Source of the DNA: Cryptomeria japonica
Taxonomy: Eukaryota > Streptophyta > Pinopsida > Cupressales > Cupressaceae
Assembly (NCBI RefSeq): GCF_030272615.1
Contig: NC_081406.1
Location: 219,592,997 to 219,654,996 of the forward strand
Length of the DNA: 62,000 nt
Direction: 5' to 3'
Shown: in pieces, positions 1 through 11,855 of the stretch
Layout of the letters: every line of letters starts with the position of its first letter
How positions within the stretch are numbered: position 1 is the first letter of the stretch
Notes under the pieces: generated by a model
The model's input: the letters and a program-made list of their open reading frames with translations, nothing else
Told to the model about the DNA's origin: nothing
The model's database searches: none
Program-made: the position numbers and the translations under genes

Positions 1-1818
1 CCTTAGGAGTCTTGATCAATCATGAGTGAGGATCATGACATCATGCACATTATAGGATTAGCTCACTGCATGGTATGGACTGTGGAAATCTGTTGGCCTG
101 GTAAATACCACTCTTCATAATGTTCACATAAGCTAGAGAAGGAATCTGGCTTCCAATTTTGAACATCCGTTGCTACATATGGTCCATGTTCAGGAAATGC
201 ATATTAGTATATGTAATCTCCTTCTATCTAGATGACATCTAGGATTACGAATAGAATCTAATCTCAACTATCTTTTGTTGTTCCTTCTGAGCACTAATTC
301 CCAACTTTGACATTGCACCTATACAAAGTTGGAAGTTAGCAACATTAGAAAATTATTCCTGACAAAAGTTCTGATTTCTTAATGATTTGAACAAATTTAA
401 GGATAGAAATCATGAACTTTATCCACATTCTCAATGAAATGACAAGATTAGGGTATGAAACCCTCATGAAAATTACTTAAAATCATAAATTTTCAGACTT
501 AACCAAGTCTGAAGACACCTCCTTATACCTAGAAATTTTATCCAAATTAGAGTGCAAAGGAGTATACCGGATCGGGAAATAACTTAGGAAAGGTGTGAAG
601 GGTAATGTTTTCACAAAAAAGATGTCTAAGGACACCCTTCTGAGGTCAACAATGGCTATCAGTAAGTCAGAAGACAACCTGCAACTCTATAAATTAGTCT
701 CTAAAACATATTGCAATCACTCAAATATGCACAAACTTGATGAAAATAACTTTTCAATGGTGAAAACAATCAATCCCTGGTGTGTAAGTATGACTGGTAA
801 AAATAATATTTTCTAAGGACAAGTCTGGAAATGGTGTTTTTAGACTTACCAACACCTTGCAACATGGTAAAAATCCCTGAAAAATGATCACAAAATGGTG
901 AAGAAATGAGTTCCAATCAAAATTGCCAAGGTAGGTAAGTGGCCGGAAATGAAGTTTTTTGAGGGTAGACTCTTAACCATGAAATTTCAAACCTACAACA
1001 GCTCTTGGAAGCTCTGAAAATTGACTAAGAACAATTCCAATCAGCCCTTGGACAAAATTGTCTTAGGTGAAATTTAGCTGGAAATGAAATACATGTCTGA
1101 AAATCAAACTTCTAGCCAACAATGGAGGTCACACAAGTCTGAAAAATGGCACAAATATGGTCTGAGAATGATTATCAACAATCTCCCAATAATTTCATCA
1201 CCAACCAAGGAGGACAATCACAAAAAATGGAGGTAAAACCTCCCCAAAACAAAAAATTGCCTTCCTCCAAAAATGGCACCACTAACCTAAAATCACCAAA
1301 GTCTGAAAAATCTGCAACAAATGCTCTCCAATGGCAGCCAAATAAAATCACCTAGGCTGGAAATAAAGAAAAAATGCACAATGAAATCAACTTGCAACCC
1401 AATGGTGTCAACTTGACACTTCACAAAACTTCGCCAGCTGGAGAAAAATTGCCAAAATCATCAACACACTTGGCAAATATAATAATATTATAATGTTGGT
1501 CTCTCTCTTCTAAACTTGCTTTCACCCTAAATTTTCACCACACAAGCAATGTGAGATAAAAAAATTGCACTTAAACTTGCTTGGGGAAAATCGATTTGCT
1601 TCTAGAAGGCAAAAATCATTTAATATTTATTGCAAATCATTTATTAATTGTTTTTATTTTTTAAATAATCACACTTTGTAAAAACAATTAAATTTGGGTC
1701 ACTTTATTAAAAAGATTTTAAAATTAGATCAAAATGACTATTAAGGGGGGAAATCGATTTTAATTGGGATAAAATCCCAATAAAAATCATTAAAATAATT
1801 AAATATCCCCTTTGGGGG
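1..1818. other. Unassigned AT-rich sequence left of the first retroelement
   Basis: I see no recognisable gene. Open frames are all under 100 codons and low in complexity, for example a 69-codon Asn/Gln/Lys/Ser-rich frame at 1146-1355 on the plus strand. Loosely repeated phrases such as GAAAATCxxxTTTG and CTGGAAATG occur at 830-1380 and 1580-1830. The same style of sequence, with GGGGAAAATC phrases, resumes right of the inserted element at 4130-4560, so the two sides are probably one older repeat split by the insertion. That link is an inference from texture, not from alignment. Confidence 0.3.
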
Positions 1819-1823
1819 AAAAT
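1819..1823. repeat. Target-site duplication AAAAT, left copy
   Basis: The sequence AAAAT immediately left of the first LTR is repeated at 4125-4129 immediately right of the second LTR. A 5-bp direct duplication at exactly these borders is the signature of integrase-mediated insertion and fixes both ends of the element. Confidence 0.8.
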
Positions 1824-2152
1824 TATTGGAGTTGAGAAAAAATCAACTCTATAGTTCCCGAAGATCACCTGTGTGCAAACCTGTCACGGAAAGAGAGAAC
1901 CCAAAAAGCTATGGAGGCCAGAATTTAGAGATCCAGAAAAGAGGAGTCATATTGATTGTGCAACAAGAATGCAATTCAATAATTACAGTTGTTATGAAAA
2001 TACAAAGAGAGAATCCTTATAAGAGGATACTCGAAACCCTAAAGGAGAAAACCCTAAAGAATTATAAGATTCCTAAGTTTAGCTTAAGCATAGAGTATAA
2101 TAGATTGATAATTAAATAAATAATTATTAGATAATAAAAGATAACTCTAACA
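1824..2152 (-). repeat. 3' LTR of the non-autonomous element
   Basis: This 329-bp copy matches 3796-4124 at roughly 95% by eye. It carries a 97-codon frame on the plus strand, antisense to the element, that is also open in the other LTR. The two frames differ by several substitutions without stops, but one inspection is not enough to call it a gene. Confidence 0.85.
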
Positions 2153-2160
2153 CCCCCCTT
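2153..2160 (-). promoter_or_regulatory. Polypurine tract, second-strand primer
   Basis: On the minus strand AAGGGGGG lies immediately upstream of the 3' LTR start TGTTAG. That is the expected position and composition for the plus-strand DNA primer of an LTR retrotransposon. Confidence 0.75.
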
Positions 2161-3425
2161 AAGATGAACTTAGGGAGTAGCTAAAAAACAACTAAGGACT
2201 AAAAAAACATGTAAAAAATACAGGAAAGCAACAATGGGTCCTCGACAACTAGGCCTAATGAGATACCCAAGTACAATAAAATCTCTGTAAAGTAGAGAAA
2301 AAGGAGAAAACCCTATGGGAAAAAAACTCCTCTCCAAGAAGAGATGAAATCTCAAGTGAAGGACTAAGAAGCCTCCAAACAAGAGTGTTCCAGAAGATAG
2401 GAACAAAAAGAAGAGAAGAATACCACTAAAGCATAGCTGCAAACACTGTCGAAGAGTAACTGTTGGTTTGAAGAACCTCCACTGAAATAGAACATGACTA
2501 GGTAGAGAAGACTATAATCTGCATGAGTGCCCTCAAATGACACTACTTGAATTAGATGGAAAATAAAGACAACCAACTAAACTCGAAGATACAGATGGCA
2601 TGAAACATCAAATCCTGAAGAGTTGATCAATCGAACCAAGGAAGCATTAGAACAATAGGACAAACCTCCCCATAATGCTGAAAAGGGAGGGATAAGTACA
2701 CTGAAAAGGACAGCCAACAAGAAATGCAGGACAAAGAACCAGGAACATCAAAGGTGCAGAGAAAGTAACTAGTGTCATGGAAGGAACACTCACTTGACAC
2801 ACATCATGAAGCTAATGCCGTAGAAGGAACACTCATGTGACAAAGGTAGATGGAAAACAAAAGCAAACATCAACCCCCCATGGCACTTTATAAGTAGTGC
2901 ATGTACAGTAAGGCACAATATGTGCAAGATCCCAAGTATACAATGCATGATTGCACTTTATCTTAGTGTGTTTGCATAAATAAAATGCTACAATGATCAG
3001 AAGAGACATAAGACTGTAAACACAAAGAACAACTATAGACGAGACATCCTACCTAAAGAAAGAGATCCTAGGACCTGAAACATCCAAGATATTCACTAGA
3101 GTGCTGAAAAGAAAAAAAAATTGAATAAAATATACCTGAAGCAAAATTTGGAAAGAAAACTCATATAAATGGAAAGAACATAGAACAATCTTTCCAATGA
3201 TATAAAGTTTTCAAAAAATGGAGTTTGGATGCTCAAGTTATGTCTCCCAGAGTGCAAAAATGAACCTCTGTCTTTGACATTAAAAAACCCCACCAAAAAA
3301 TCAAAACTAAAAATTCAAAACTCCTCAGAAATAGCTTTCCGACGATATGAGATTTGTCGAAAAACGCCTCCATATGACCAAGTTATGGCCAAAAGAAAAA
3401 AAACCCCTCTTAGGGCAAAAAGAAG

Positions 3426-3479
<54 letters not shown>

Positions 3480-3780
3480 ACAAAAAATTTCTTATGCATT
3501 TGTAGGTATAGTCGTACGGACTTCTGTGCCTCGAAAAACATGCCAATAAAAAATCATGCCCTAGATGCCCCTGTCACCAAAAATAGGCAATTTATATATC
3601 AAAATTCATGGAATCAACCTTCTGAATCCAACTAAGAGGTCCTTTTGGCACCAAAATGTACCAAAAATAAGGTACCCCCGAAAATGGAAAAAAAAAAACA
3701 ATTGCACAAACCCCCGAATACATGAATCTGAAGAACAAGGCCCAAAATCTCTCATGAAGAGAACAGGGGCATGTAGATGT
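2161..3780 (-). other. Non-coding interior of the non-autonomous element
   Basis: The interior of about 1.6 kb shows no gag zinc knuckle, protease, integrase or RT motif in any frame. The longest minus-strand frames (2170-2442 and 2364-2576, 90 and 70 codons) are hydrophobic and unrecognised. A TA dinucleotide array interrupts it at 3431-3475. Confidence 0.6.
3431..3475. repeat. TA dinucleotide microsatellite
   Basis: An uninterrupted TA run of about 22 units lies inside the retroelement. It produces Tyr-Ile repeat frames on both strands that are artefacts. The length is likely to vary between individuals. Confidence 0.95.
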
Positions 3781-3795
3781 GAGGCTTTGATACCA
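3781..3795 (-). promoter_or_regulatory. Primer-binding site for initiator tRNA-Met
   Basis: The minus strand reads TGGTATCAAAGCCTC directly after the 5' LTR end. Plant retroelements primed by initiator tRNA-Met carry TGGTATCAGAGC, which differs here by one base in the first twelve. The position, with no gap to the LTR, supports the assignment. Confidence 0.85.
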
Positions 3796-4124
3796 TATTG
3801 GAGTTGAGGAAAAATCAACTCTACAGCTCCCGAAGATCACCTACGTGCAAACCTGTCATGGAAAGAGAGAACCAAAAAAGTTATGGAGGCCAGAATTTAG
3901 AGATCCAAAAAAGAGGAGTCATATTGATTGTGCAACAAGAATGCAATTCAATAATTACAGTTGTTATGAGAATACAAAGAGAGAATCCTTATAAGAGGAT
4001 ACTTGGAACCCTAAAGGAGAAAACCTTAAAGAATTATAAGATTCCTAAGTTTAGCTTAAGCATAGAGTATAATAGATTAATAATTAAATAAATAATTATT
4101 AACTAATAAAAGATAACTCTAACA
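3796..4124 (-). repeat. 5' LTR of the non-autonomous element
   Basis: This is the partner of 1824-2152, of equal length. It is followed at 4125-4129 by the right copy of the AAAAT target duplication. Confidence 0.85.
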
Positions 4125-4129
4125 AAAAT

Positions 4130-5200
4130 CGCCCCATGTGGGGATGAAAATCCCTATCAAAAATTCATCAACTTTGCACAAAAAGGGTCCAAGGGAAAAT
4201 CAATTTGGGTTTGGAATGAAAATTCCAATTCAAACTTCATCATTCGACACGAAATCACCTTGGGAAAAAATCAACCCTTGTCTAGATAGCTATCCGAACG
4301 TAAAATCATCAAACTTATCCCTAGTGGAAATTCGTCTGGGGTCATTAGGAGGAATTCCCACACTTAGACAAATTTTCAATCATCTGGTGGAAAATCACCT
4401 TATGTCTGGATTTTGAGTGGGGGAAAAAAGAGGTACTTCAGGAATTTTGTGGAAAGTCTTCTCCCATTAGGATTTTGAGTGGGGGAAAATCATGGGTCAT
4501 CAGAAATGTGGGGGGAAAATCACCTCCCATCAAGAATTTTAACATTTTTGACCCTTAGAACATGGATTTTCATCAAGAATTAAACATTTTAACCACTCAA
4601 AACTACTCGAACACTTAGAATTTTCAATTAAACGCATGATGAACTAGGAAAATTTACCAAAAAATTGAGTGAAACAAAGGAAACCTATTGGGATAAAGTG
4701 CAAAATCAACTTGAATAACTTTCTAGGAGTGAGAAAACAACTCCTAAAGGACCTAAAACATGCAAGCACTTAAATATCACCGACGAGGACATTCAAAACA
4801 CGTATTTACGCTCAAATGTCAAGGAAAAATCTAGGATCATTTAAAATTTCAACATTTTAAAAACTTGATCCTAAAACTTCAAAAACCCTAATGACACTTA
4901 GGCATGATCAAAACTCTAAGACTTGGGCAAGGGAACACAATTTGCCCACTATGTTGCCAAAAACCCTAAACTAACCAACACGAGAGGCAAGAAAAAGGGG
5001 GTCCCCACGATATGTGAAAAGGTCTCAACATGACCTCAAGCGATGGATCACTAGAAAATAAAAAACAATGATACACTATCATAAACCCTAGAACGACCAC
5101 AACAATGAGATGTGAGGAAAAGAAATAGACTTTCACCTCAAATCCACATTCTCTTGAAATACAGTTAAGGAGGGGGGACTATGGATAGGAATTTGCACTT
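4130..5200. other. Unassigned sequence with GGGGAAAATC phrases
   Basis: Degenerate repeats of a GTGGGGGAAAATCxxC phrase occur at about 4410-4540, followed by AT-rich sequence with many CCCTAA and AACCCTAA phrases (4860-5000). No coding frame is recognised. It probably continues the same old repeat as 1-1818. Confidence 0.3.
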
Positions 5201-5389
5201 TTAACAAAAAATAGTATTTGTTGTTTGTAGGCGTTTTATTCTAAACAACCTTTTTCTTGATTTTTGTAAAATAGGAGTCACTGGAACATGAAAGTTAGCC
5301 TAGTTGCATTTCCTTTGTAAAGACTTTGGAGGTATTCTAACCTGATTCACTCTCAAATGAATTTGACATATATTAAAATTATTTCCATA

Positions 5390-6450
5390 GTGGACAGGCA
5401 TCTACAAAATCAAAAGATTGAAATTAATGCAATTGTAGCACATTTATGCAAAATGGAGCAGTATAAAGTGAGGCATCTACAAAATAAGAACATGCATATT
5501 TATTTTCAATGTTAGTTTAACTTTTATAGATTTCATAGAATCAATCGGATATGCTACAAATGTGAATTTTCTTAGCGAAATGGACATGTGTTAATGTTTT
5601 CGTATATGCTCGAGTGTCAAGTAGTGTGATCTTTCTTATTGCATTACACCTTTGTGGGGCACCTGCAAAGAGAAGATAGAGTAACATAGTAGTGAAATTA
5701 TAGTGTGATGTCAAGGAGGTGTGAAATGCTTTGTTTCCTTACATAAGTATAACTCATTGACATAAAGTCCTACACTATAACAAATAAAGAATTGAAAGTG
5801 TGATGGGAAGTAGAAAGGGGCAACTAATGGAAGTGCCTTTAAGGATCAACTTTATTTCAAATAAAGTGTTTGATATTGATATCTTTGTTTAGTATGACTT
5901 CCTTGGGTTTTGAGGCTGTAGCAGGGGATGCCTTTTCCTTTGAGGTTATCCACATCACTAAAAGAGAGGAAAGAAAACATTGTAACTTGTGGTGCTAATT
6001 AGATTATGGTATAAGTTTGGATTTATTTAGCACAATAGACATGTTTTACCTCTTTTTATTTGTATTTGTGGAGTAAGATGTCCTTGTTTCAAGATTCACT
6101 TGTTGTCGAAGCATCTGCAAAATTAGAACATTCATACTCATGCAATGATAGAAGATTTATATAAAATGCAGAACTATAAATTAAGAAACTTGAACAACTG
6201 TATTCATGTGTATCATCATTTTCTAAGGTGTTGTTGTGAACTACAAAGGTCTAGATATGTGAGATGAATATCCATGGAAGATCTGCAAAAGAAGAACATT
6301 TAGAGCTACACAAAGAACCAAGATTGTTATCCAATGGAAATGTTTGTGCCAATTTTGTGTATGCAAGGAGCTTGCTCATATTATTTAGATACTGTACTCT
6401 TTTTGGATCCATGTTGTTCTTTGGAAGACACCGACCCAGATGATGTTGCA
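5390..6450 (-). other. Tract with several splice-acceptor-like junctions (possible captured gene fragment)
   Basis: Read on the minus strand, T-rich stretches ending TTTTGCAG, TTTTGTAG or CTTTGCAG occur near 6293, 6118, 5668, 5474 and 5406. One exon-like piece starting near 6113 runs into GAG^GTAAAAC near 6048, and a TCTTTTAG^TG acceptor follows near 5960. Joining across that pair keeps a frame open for about 40 codons. No protein family is recognised. Plant Helitrons commonly carry intron-containing pieces of host genes, and this tract sits just beyond the C-terminal end of the Helitron remnant. Capture is plausible but unproven; chance AG sites in T-rich DNA could explain part of it. Confidence 0.25.
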
Positions 6451-6651
6451 TGACTAGTATTCATGTTTTAAGTTACTTGCAAATGAGTGTCTACATTAGA
6501 CTATGTCATGTGAATTTATAGTATAGATCTTAGAATAAATGATGTTTTCTAATAGTATTATTGGCAAAAGAAATGATATAGGTAGAAAGTTATGCATTGT
6601 GTGAAGGGTAATTCTTGTTCATGATTGCTTCTTGCAAAATCTACACCATGC

Positions 6652-7020
6652 CTAGACAATGTTGTATATGTGAGTGAGAAGGATGTCATGATCACTCCAA
6701 TATGCTTCCAACCTTTTGATTTTAGTTGTGTGTGCATTATTGTTTGTCCAAATGTGATCAATAATGGACTTTGACGAAGGATCTATTTGTTCATCTAACA
6801 AGTGCAAGTTGTGTATTTTCATGTGTCTCTTAAACATTTGTATTATTTTTTAGTGCATTGATATGTCAATGTTGAAGTCACCTGCAATATAGACAAGGAT
6901 TTGACTAGGAGCAAATGCCATTGCTTCATTGATAATTGCTATGATATTTGTAATACTTATTCTTGGTTTGGCATAGAGATTATAAATGAAAAGTGTGTGT
7001 CCATTAAGTATGCATGAGAG
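6652..7020 (-). pseudogene. Helentron endonuclease domain remnant (EEP fold)
   Basis: Two adjoining frames give the hallmarks of an AP-endonuclease-like domain. The first, about 7020-6852, contains LFIYNLYAKPRI and then ILVYIAGDFNID, where GDFN is the conserved catalytic/metal motif. It ends in a stop after ISMH. The second, from 6837, contains IIDHIWTN and EAYWSDHDILL, the DH-containing terminal motif. In Helentrons this domain is fused C-terminally to the helicase and is thought to take part in target cleavage. Between the two parts there is one in-frame stop and no large loss. LINE endonucleases share the fold, but the position directly after a PIF1-like helicase and the absence of RT argue for a Helentron. 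Confidence 0.8.
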
Positions 7021-7389
7021 CAATAGTGCTTAAACATTGTCAAGTGTTAACGGTACTGTACTTAGCATATGTATGTTTTCATTATGCCATGAACATGAAA
7101 TGTTGCAAAACAATTGTACTATGGTAGTGTATTCTCTATTGTTCATGTATTCAAGTGTGTTTCTTGTAGGAAAACAATGTTTGATGACATTAGGTCCTTG
7201 TCATGTAAGATGTACTCTTTTTGGGGTTGGAAATGTCATGTGTTTAATGTAGATATGAAACTTTGGGCTATGTTTTTGATAATGTCCGTCATTTTGAAGA
7301 GTTCAACTAGCAGTTGTCTTGAGTCATGCCATCTCATGTATGGTTGTTGGTTTTAGCTTAAAAATTCTTGGTGTTAGAGGGTTCAAAAA

Positions 7390-8915
7390 AAAAGTGTTTC
7401 AGTGCTTGATGTGCGATGTAGAGATATATAAGATAACCCATGTTGGTGCACACTAAAAGGTTCAAGTGCAAGACTGTGCATATTGAGTCCTTGTGATTTG
7501 TGTATTGTTTTGATGCATGCTAACTGAAGTGGAAATTGTTTTCTTATAGTACTCTATGTAGAAGCTTGTTTGTGGAGTGGTTTTGCAACTTAGAGAATTG
7601 GTACCCATCCTTTGTCAACATATGTTTGATTTGGATGTGGTAATTTTGCAACATGAAATCTTCCAATTTGGTGATCATTGAATTTGACTGAAATGATATC
7701 AATATCACTAGTTTGTGTATATGTTTTGAATCATCCATCTTATCCATTGATGAGGCCATCCTGTATATCATAGTTTCTACCATAGATCTCAACCAATGTC
7801 TTTTTTTAACATTATTTGATTTGCCTAATTTGCATTGTGTTTGTGCAATTGTTTTATGAGAACAAATTTTTCATGTTCATCACTTGCATTAATTGTAATT
7901 AGCTCTCCAAGAAGAGTAGATATTATTTTTTGGTTGTGTGTATCGACATCCTTTCTTTAGTAAAAAAGAAATGGAAATGTTGGTTATGTAGGTGGAGAGA
8001 GAAAGCATTTGTTATTCAAATATGCTATGTCATCATTGGTTTGAGAGTGTGTATTTTGTTGAGGACATCAATAAAAAGATGATCTAGTTGTCTCATTATA
8101 GTTTGTAGATTGTAACATTTGAAGTTTTGTTGTCAAAACCCATACAGTAGTAAGCTAGTGTTTATTGTTGGCAAATGGAACACTAGACAATCATGTATAG
8201 GTTTTTCTTGATACAAGTCACCACATAAAATGTTGTACAATCCATTAAATTGTTTAGTTGTTGTTTGAATTAATTCACACTATCTTTTGTCTATGCAATG
8301 CAACAATCTAGTTCCAACTAGTGAGAACTCATCAATGGGAACAATATGCAATTGTTGATATTCTTTTGTCAATCCATCTAATCTTTCTAAGCTCAAGGGA
8401 ATAAAATTAGATTTGTTAAATTGTATGAGTGCAAATGCAAGGTTGTGCCTCCTATAATATATGTTGTTTTTCCTGTGTATGAAAGTAACAAGCCCTTTAT
8501 CTTTTCTGGGTCACTATCTATTGTGTTATTGTATATACGAAGAAGTCCTTGATACATTGCTTTTACAGTGAAGGTTTTCCCTATGCCAGCACCTCCTGTC
8601 AAGAACAAGTATAATGGCTCATCTGGTTTTTGTTGTTTTTTCATTAATATGCCTTTCATTATGGCTTGTTTTTCTTTATTCAACATTCTATGAGCATTGT
8701 AATATTCTATGTTGTCGACTAGGTGGGGATGTGCAACAATTTAAAATGGCCTTGATATTTTTTTGGTGTACATTACGTCTTAGTGTGTCTAAATCTAGTC
8801 CCAAGTTGTATTCTTCCTTGTCTTCATTATTTGATTTTTGAACATTTTGTCCATACTTATAGTATTCATCTTGAAGGTTGATATCATTGATAGCATCATC
8901 CATAACACCCCACAA
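7390..8915 (-). pseudogene. Helitron PIF1-like DNA helicase domain, broken
   Basis: A superfamily 1 (PIF1/RecD-like) helicase that would unwind DNA during rolling-circle transposition. The frame at 8393-8686 shows LNKEKQAIM, then LYLFLTGGAGIGKTFTVKA with an intact Walker A (GGAGIGKT at 8573-8596), then TGKTTYIIGGTTLH, motif Ia. The next stretch (8290-8395) contains HIVPIDEFSLVG, an intact Walker B. A frame near 7530-7450 gives LACIKTIHKSQGLN, motif VI. The segment 7544-7792 shows fragments between these. At least four frame changes or stops separate the motifs. Motif spacing is close to that of complete family members, so decay is mostly by point changes and small indels. Confidence 0.85.
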
Positions 8916-9380
8916 TTCATTTGCATTGTATTTGTACTTTGCTTCATTAAATTGCTAGTTTTTCATTGTTGGCAAAAGCATCTTGCCATGTTTGGAAGCT
9001 TGGTTTCAATGTGTTTTCGTCAATGGAAAAAAGAACATATAGTAAAAGTTTCTCTCTACAATATTTTTTGTTGTCAACATGTTTATTACACTTGATAAAC
9101 CTAATAATTAGAGGTCGAGCTCATTTTGTTAATTTTTCATTTTCTATTGCATATGCTGCTAGAAAAATATTGGCTAATGGTTCAAGACGTGCAATGATGA
9201 ATCAAGCTTTTGCAAGCAACATTTTGTGATTCATCTGGTTCATTGTTCAAAATCTCACATGTCTTTAAAATAAAAATGTGATTGTTAGGATCATAAGTGT
9301 CTATGAATTTACATGTACGTGAACTATAGTTAAGAGAAGGGAAAGCACAATGTGTACAACTTGTTGAACAGCCATTTATT

Positions 9381-10571
9381 TTAGGTTGAGCAAGGTGTCG
9401 CCAAGTTTTTTATCATATTTATGGCATCAATGTTTTGTTGTCTATGGTCTGTGTGTATCTTATTGAACACATTTATCATTGAATTATTGGCTTTTGTCAT
9501 GTAAGAGCTACAATACATTATTGCATCATATGCATTGAGAACAAATTGTGCATCTGTGTTTGTTTGCCATAGATGTGGAATGTGGGTTGCAAATGAATTA
9601 TTCCACATGTGAGTTGACTTTCTTTTTAAAAATAATATTGTCCTAAGCAATGTAGAATGTATGGATAAGATGTATTCGTCTTCAATCATGTTTATGTTTA
9701 CTTGGAAATCTGCAAAGGACACAGACCCAGGTCATAACTTGATGTTTCTAAAATTGATCAGAGTTTTGCAACAATATGCATATGGTCTTGTTTTGTGTTG
9801 ATGCATGGTTCAAGTATTGTCATTTCTCTCATTGGCAAGTGTGGAAAACCAAAGCGACACATTCTCTTCTTTGTCTTTCCATATTATTTAGTATGATGAT
9901 GCATATGCAATCTAGCTATTTGATCATTTAAAGTGTCTATCTTGCAAGTTATATGTTTATCCACAAAATTTTCAATAGTAGCATCATTATCTCTTTCCAT
10001 ATATCAGTGCATCTTTAACCCATAGAATGAACTGGTCATGTTCATTTCCTCAACTTTGAAATTTTGTAACTGAAAAGTAGTCCAATACCTTTCTAAAAAA
10101 GGTTTCATCTGAACATAGTAATTGTTTCATTGCATTAATTCTATGTTCGTAATAGTGAGTGCAGGTGACAAGATCTTTTTTTATCAAAAAGGAAATGTCA
10201 ATGTTAGACAGTGAATCAAGGTGGCTTTGTCTTGAGATTGTATGATGAGAGATATACACTTCTTCCAATGTTTGTGTTAATGATGCCCAATTTTGCTTTG
10301 CACTAGTGAATTTCAAAAAAAAAGTTGGCAGTCCTAACTATCGTATCATTGTAAAAAAATTCTTTTTGAGATGTTGCAAATAGTTTGATGAATTTCTGGC
10401 CTTCTTGAAATTTGTATAACCAATATTTGGTTGCAATATTTTTGCAAGGTTTAGCTTGTACTTGACATCTCTTGCAAGTAGTGTTCTATCTTTTAACTTT
10501 CGTTTGTAGATTCTTATCCAAATGCAAGAAAATACTTGACCAAATAGTATTTTGATAGCTTTGAAAAACAA
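9381..10571 (-). pseudogene. Helitron Rep (HUH nuclease) and N-terminal region, broken
   Basis: Frames at 10338-10571 and 10050-10316 resemble the Helitron-like N-terminal domain upstream of Rep. Between 10060 and 9880 the minus strand reads GNEHDQFILWVKDA, the place of the metal-binding HUH motif, but the second His is Gln. It continues KRMCRFGFPHLPMRE, a typical conserved Rep segment. The frame 9381-9722 contains LWQTNTDAQFVLNAY and YCSSYMTK, the two-tyrosine motif, with Tyr at residues 70 and 74 of that frame and the following Lys kept. Rep would nick and join the element ends. Stops within and between these blocks, plus the altered HUH motif, mark it as dead. Confidence 0.85.
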
Positions 10572-10708
10572 ATTAGTAGTATGATACGCAAATGCTCGAT
10601 TTGATTCCCATTGAACAATTTTTTGATGTGATTTTTTTTTGCAAATTTTGTGTCGCGTGGTTTGCCAAAAGTTAATGTTGGAAAGTTCACTTCTTCTACA
10701 TACTTGTC

Positions 10709-11675
10709 CTAGAATATTCTCAAAGGTTGGTTTTCTTTCATTGGTGCAATTTTGATCATTTTGTTTTGAAGAGAATGTGTAATTCTTGACTCGGTGAACC
10801 CATGTATCAAGCTCTTTGTTTCAATTTCCATAGAATTGTCAATTTCATTGTCATCATCACTTGATGAAGACTTATTGCTATGCACATGTTCTTGTGAAGG
10901 GTACAAATGATCATGGCAATTTTTGTTTAGTTTGACATTTTGCATTTTGTATAATGTTGTTTTTCACAACTCATTAAGAGCATTCATAATAGTGTTTGGA
11001 GGTGCTCTACCTTTCTAATATGTGTTTGGAGGTGCTCTGCCTTTCTAATAAATGTCTTTTCAATGCAACAACAATTGTCCATGTTTCATTAGATGAACGT
11101 GACAATATTGTTTGTACAATGTTAATGTCTGTTAGCACATTGATAATCATTCCATTTAGTCCAATTTGAGATCCCGTGTCCTAGTTGCCAAATCTATGCA
11201 AATGCAATTCAAAGTGATACTAATCTTTCTTTGAGTTCTAAAAGAATAATTGTGTGTGCTAGTGGCTTATTTGTTTTAATTGGTTTTGAGGTTGCATATG
11301 ATGATTTTATGTTTTGGTCTAGTTGTTACTTACAAAACTTGCATACCTTGGTACCACATAGATTCTCTTTCTTTGATAATAGTAATTAGTACGTGTACAT
11401 TGTTTTTTTTGTGTTAAATTACTTACGTTTTTCTTAAAATGGAGTTGTGTACAAACTGCACACATTTGTTTTGGTGTATCTTGTATTTTTTCCATGTAAG
11501 ATTCTACTCTTGTTTGTGGCTTTTTTGTTGAATCTTGGATGCCTTGATCTGTAGTTGCTTTATGTATTTGTTGTTTTACTTTGCGAAGTGAGTCGTGATA
11601 TTTTGGTAAAGAGTTTTGTGGATTGTGTTTTGGGTTCACTAGCTTGTGATGCATGGGCAATTTGGTTAAAAGCAT
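10709..11675 (-). pseudogene. Helentron N-terminal zinc-finger and acidic segment
   Basis: The 118-codon frame 11319-11675 includes CAVCTQLHFKKNV, matching the CxxC...FKK zinc-finger-like segment found ahead of Rep in Helentron proteins. The frame 10709-10945 contains a Ser/Asp-rich stretch (SSSSDDDNEIDNS). Both are on the same strand and in the expected order between the OTU-like region and Rep. Function is probably DNA binding, inferred from position. Confidence 0.55.
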
Positions 11676-11855
11676 TTTTTTGATTCTGTAGACATATGGA
11701 TATCGGTGTGTTCATTCTTTTTAATAGCTTGTTTCAATTTGTGGAGCATAAATTTTGGTTTCACTTGAACCAATACCATTGTTTGTGATTGTTCAATATT
11801 AGTGTCATTTACCATAATATTGTCCACCCCAGATGGCCTATAGTGTGTATGCATG

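Larger units (their letters stand above)
1824..4124 (-). mobile_element. Complete non-autonomous LTR retrotransposon (TRIM/LARD-like), 2.3 kb
   Basis: Two direct 329-bp repeats (1824-2152 and 3796-4124) bracket a 1.64-kb interior. On the minus strand the order is 5' LTR (right), primer-binding site complementary to initiator tRNA-Met directly against the LTR, interior, G-rich polypurine tract, 3' LTR (left). The 5-bp duplication AAAAT flanks it at 1819-1823 and 4125-4129. On the minus strand the LTR begins TGTTAGAG and ends CTCCAATA, so the termini are TG...TA rather than TG...CA. By eye the LTRs differ at about 16 of 329 positions, mostly transitions. The interior holds no gag or pol motif, only small frames and a TA microsatellite, so mobility must have depended on another element's proteins. 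The tRNA-Met primer site suggests a copia-type helper, but this is not proven. Confidence 0.88.

Noticed and set aside
3229-3635. Tyr-Ile repeat proteins on both strands
   Set aside because: They come only from translating the TA microsatellite at 3431-3475.
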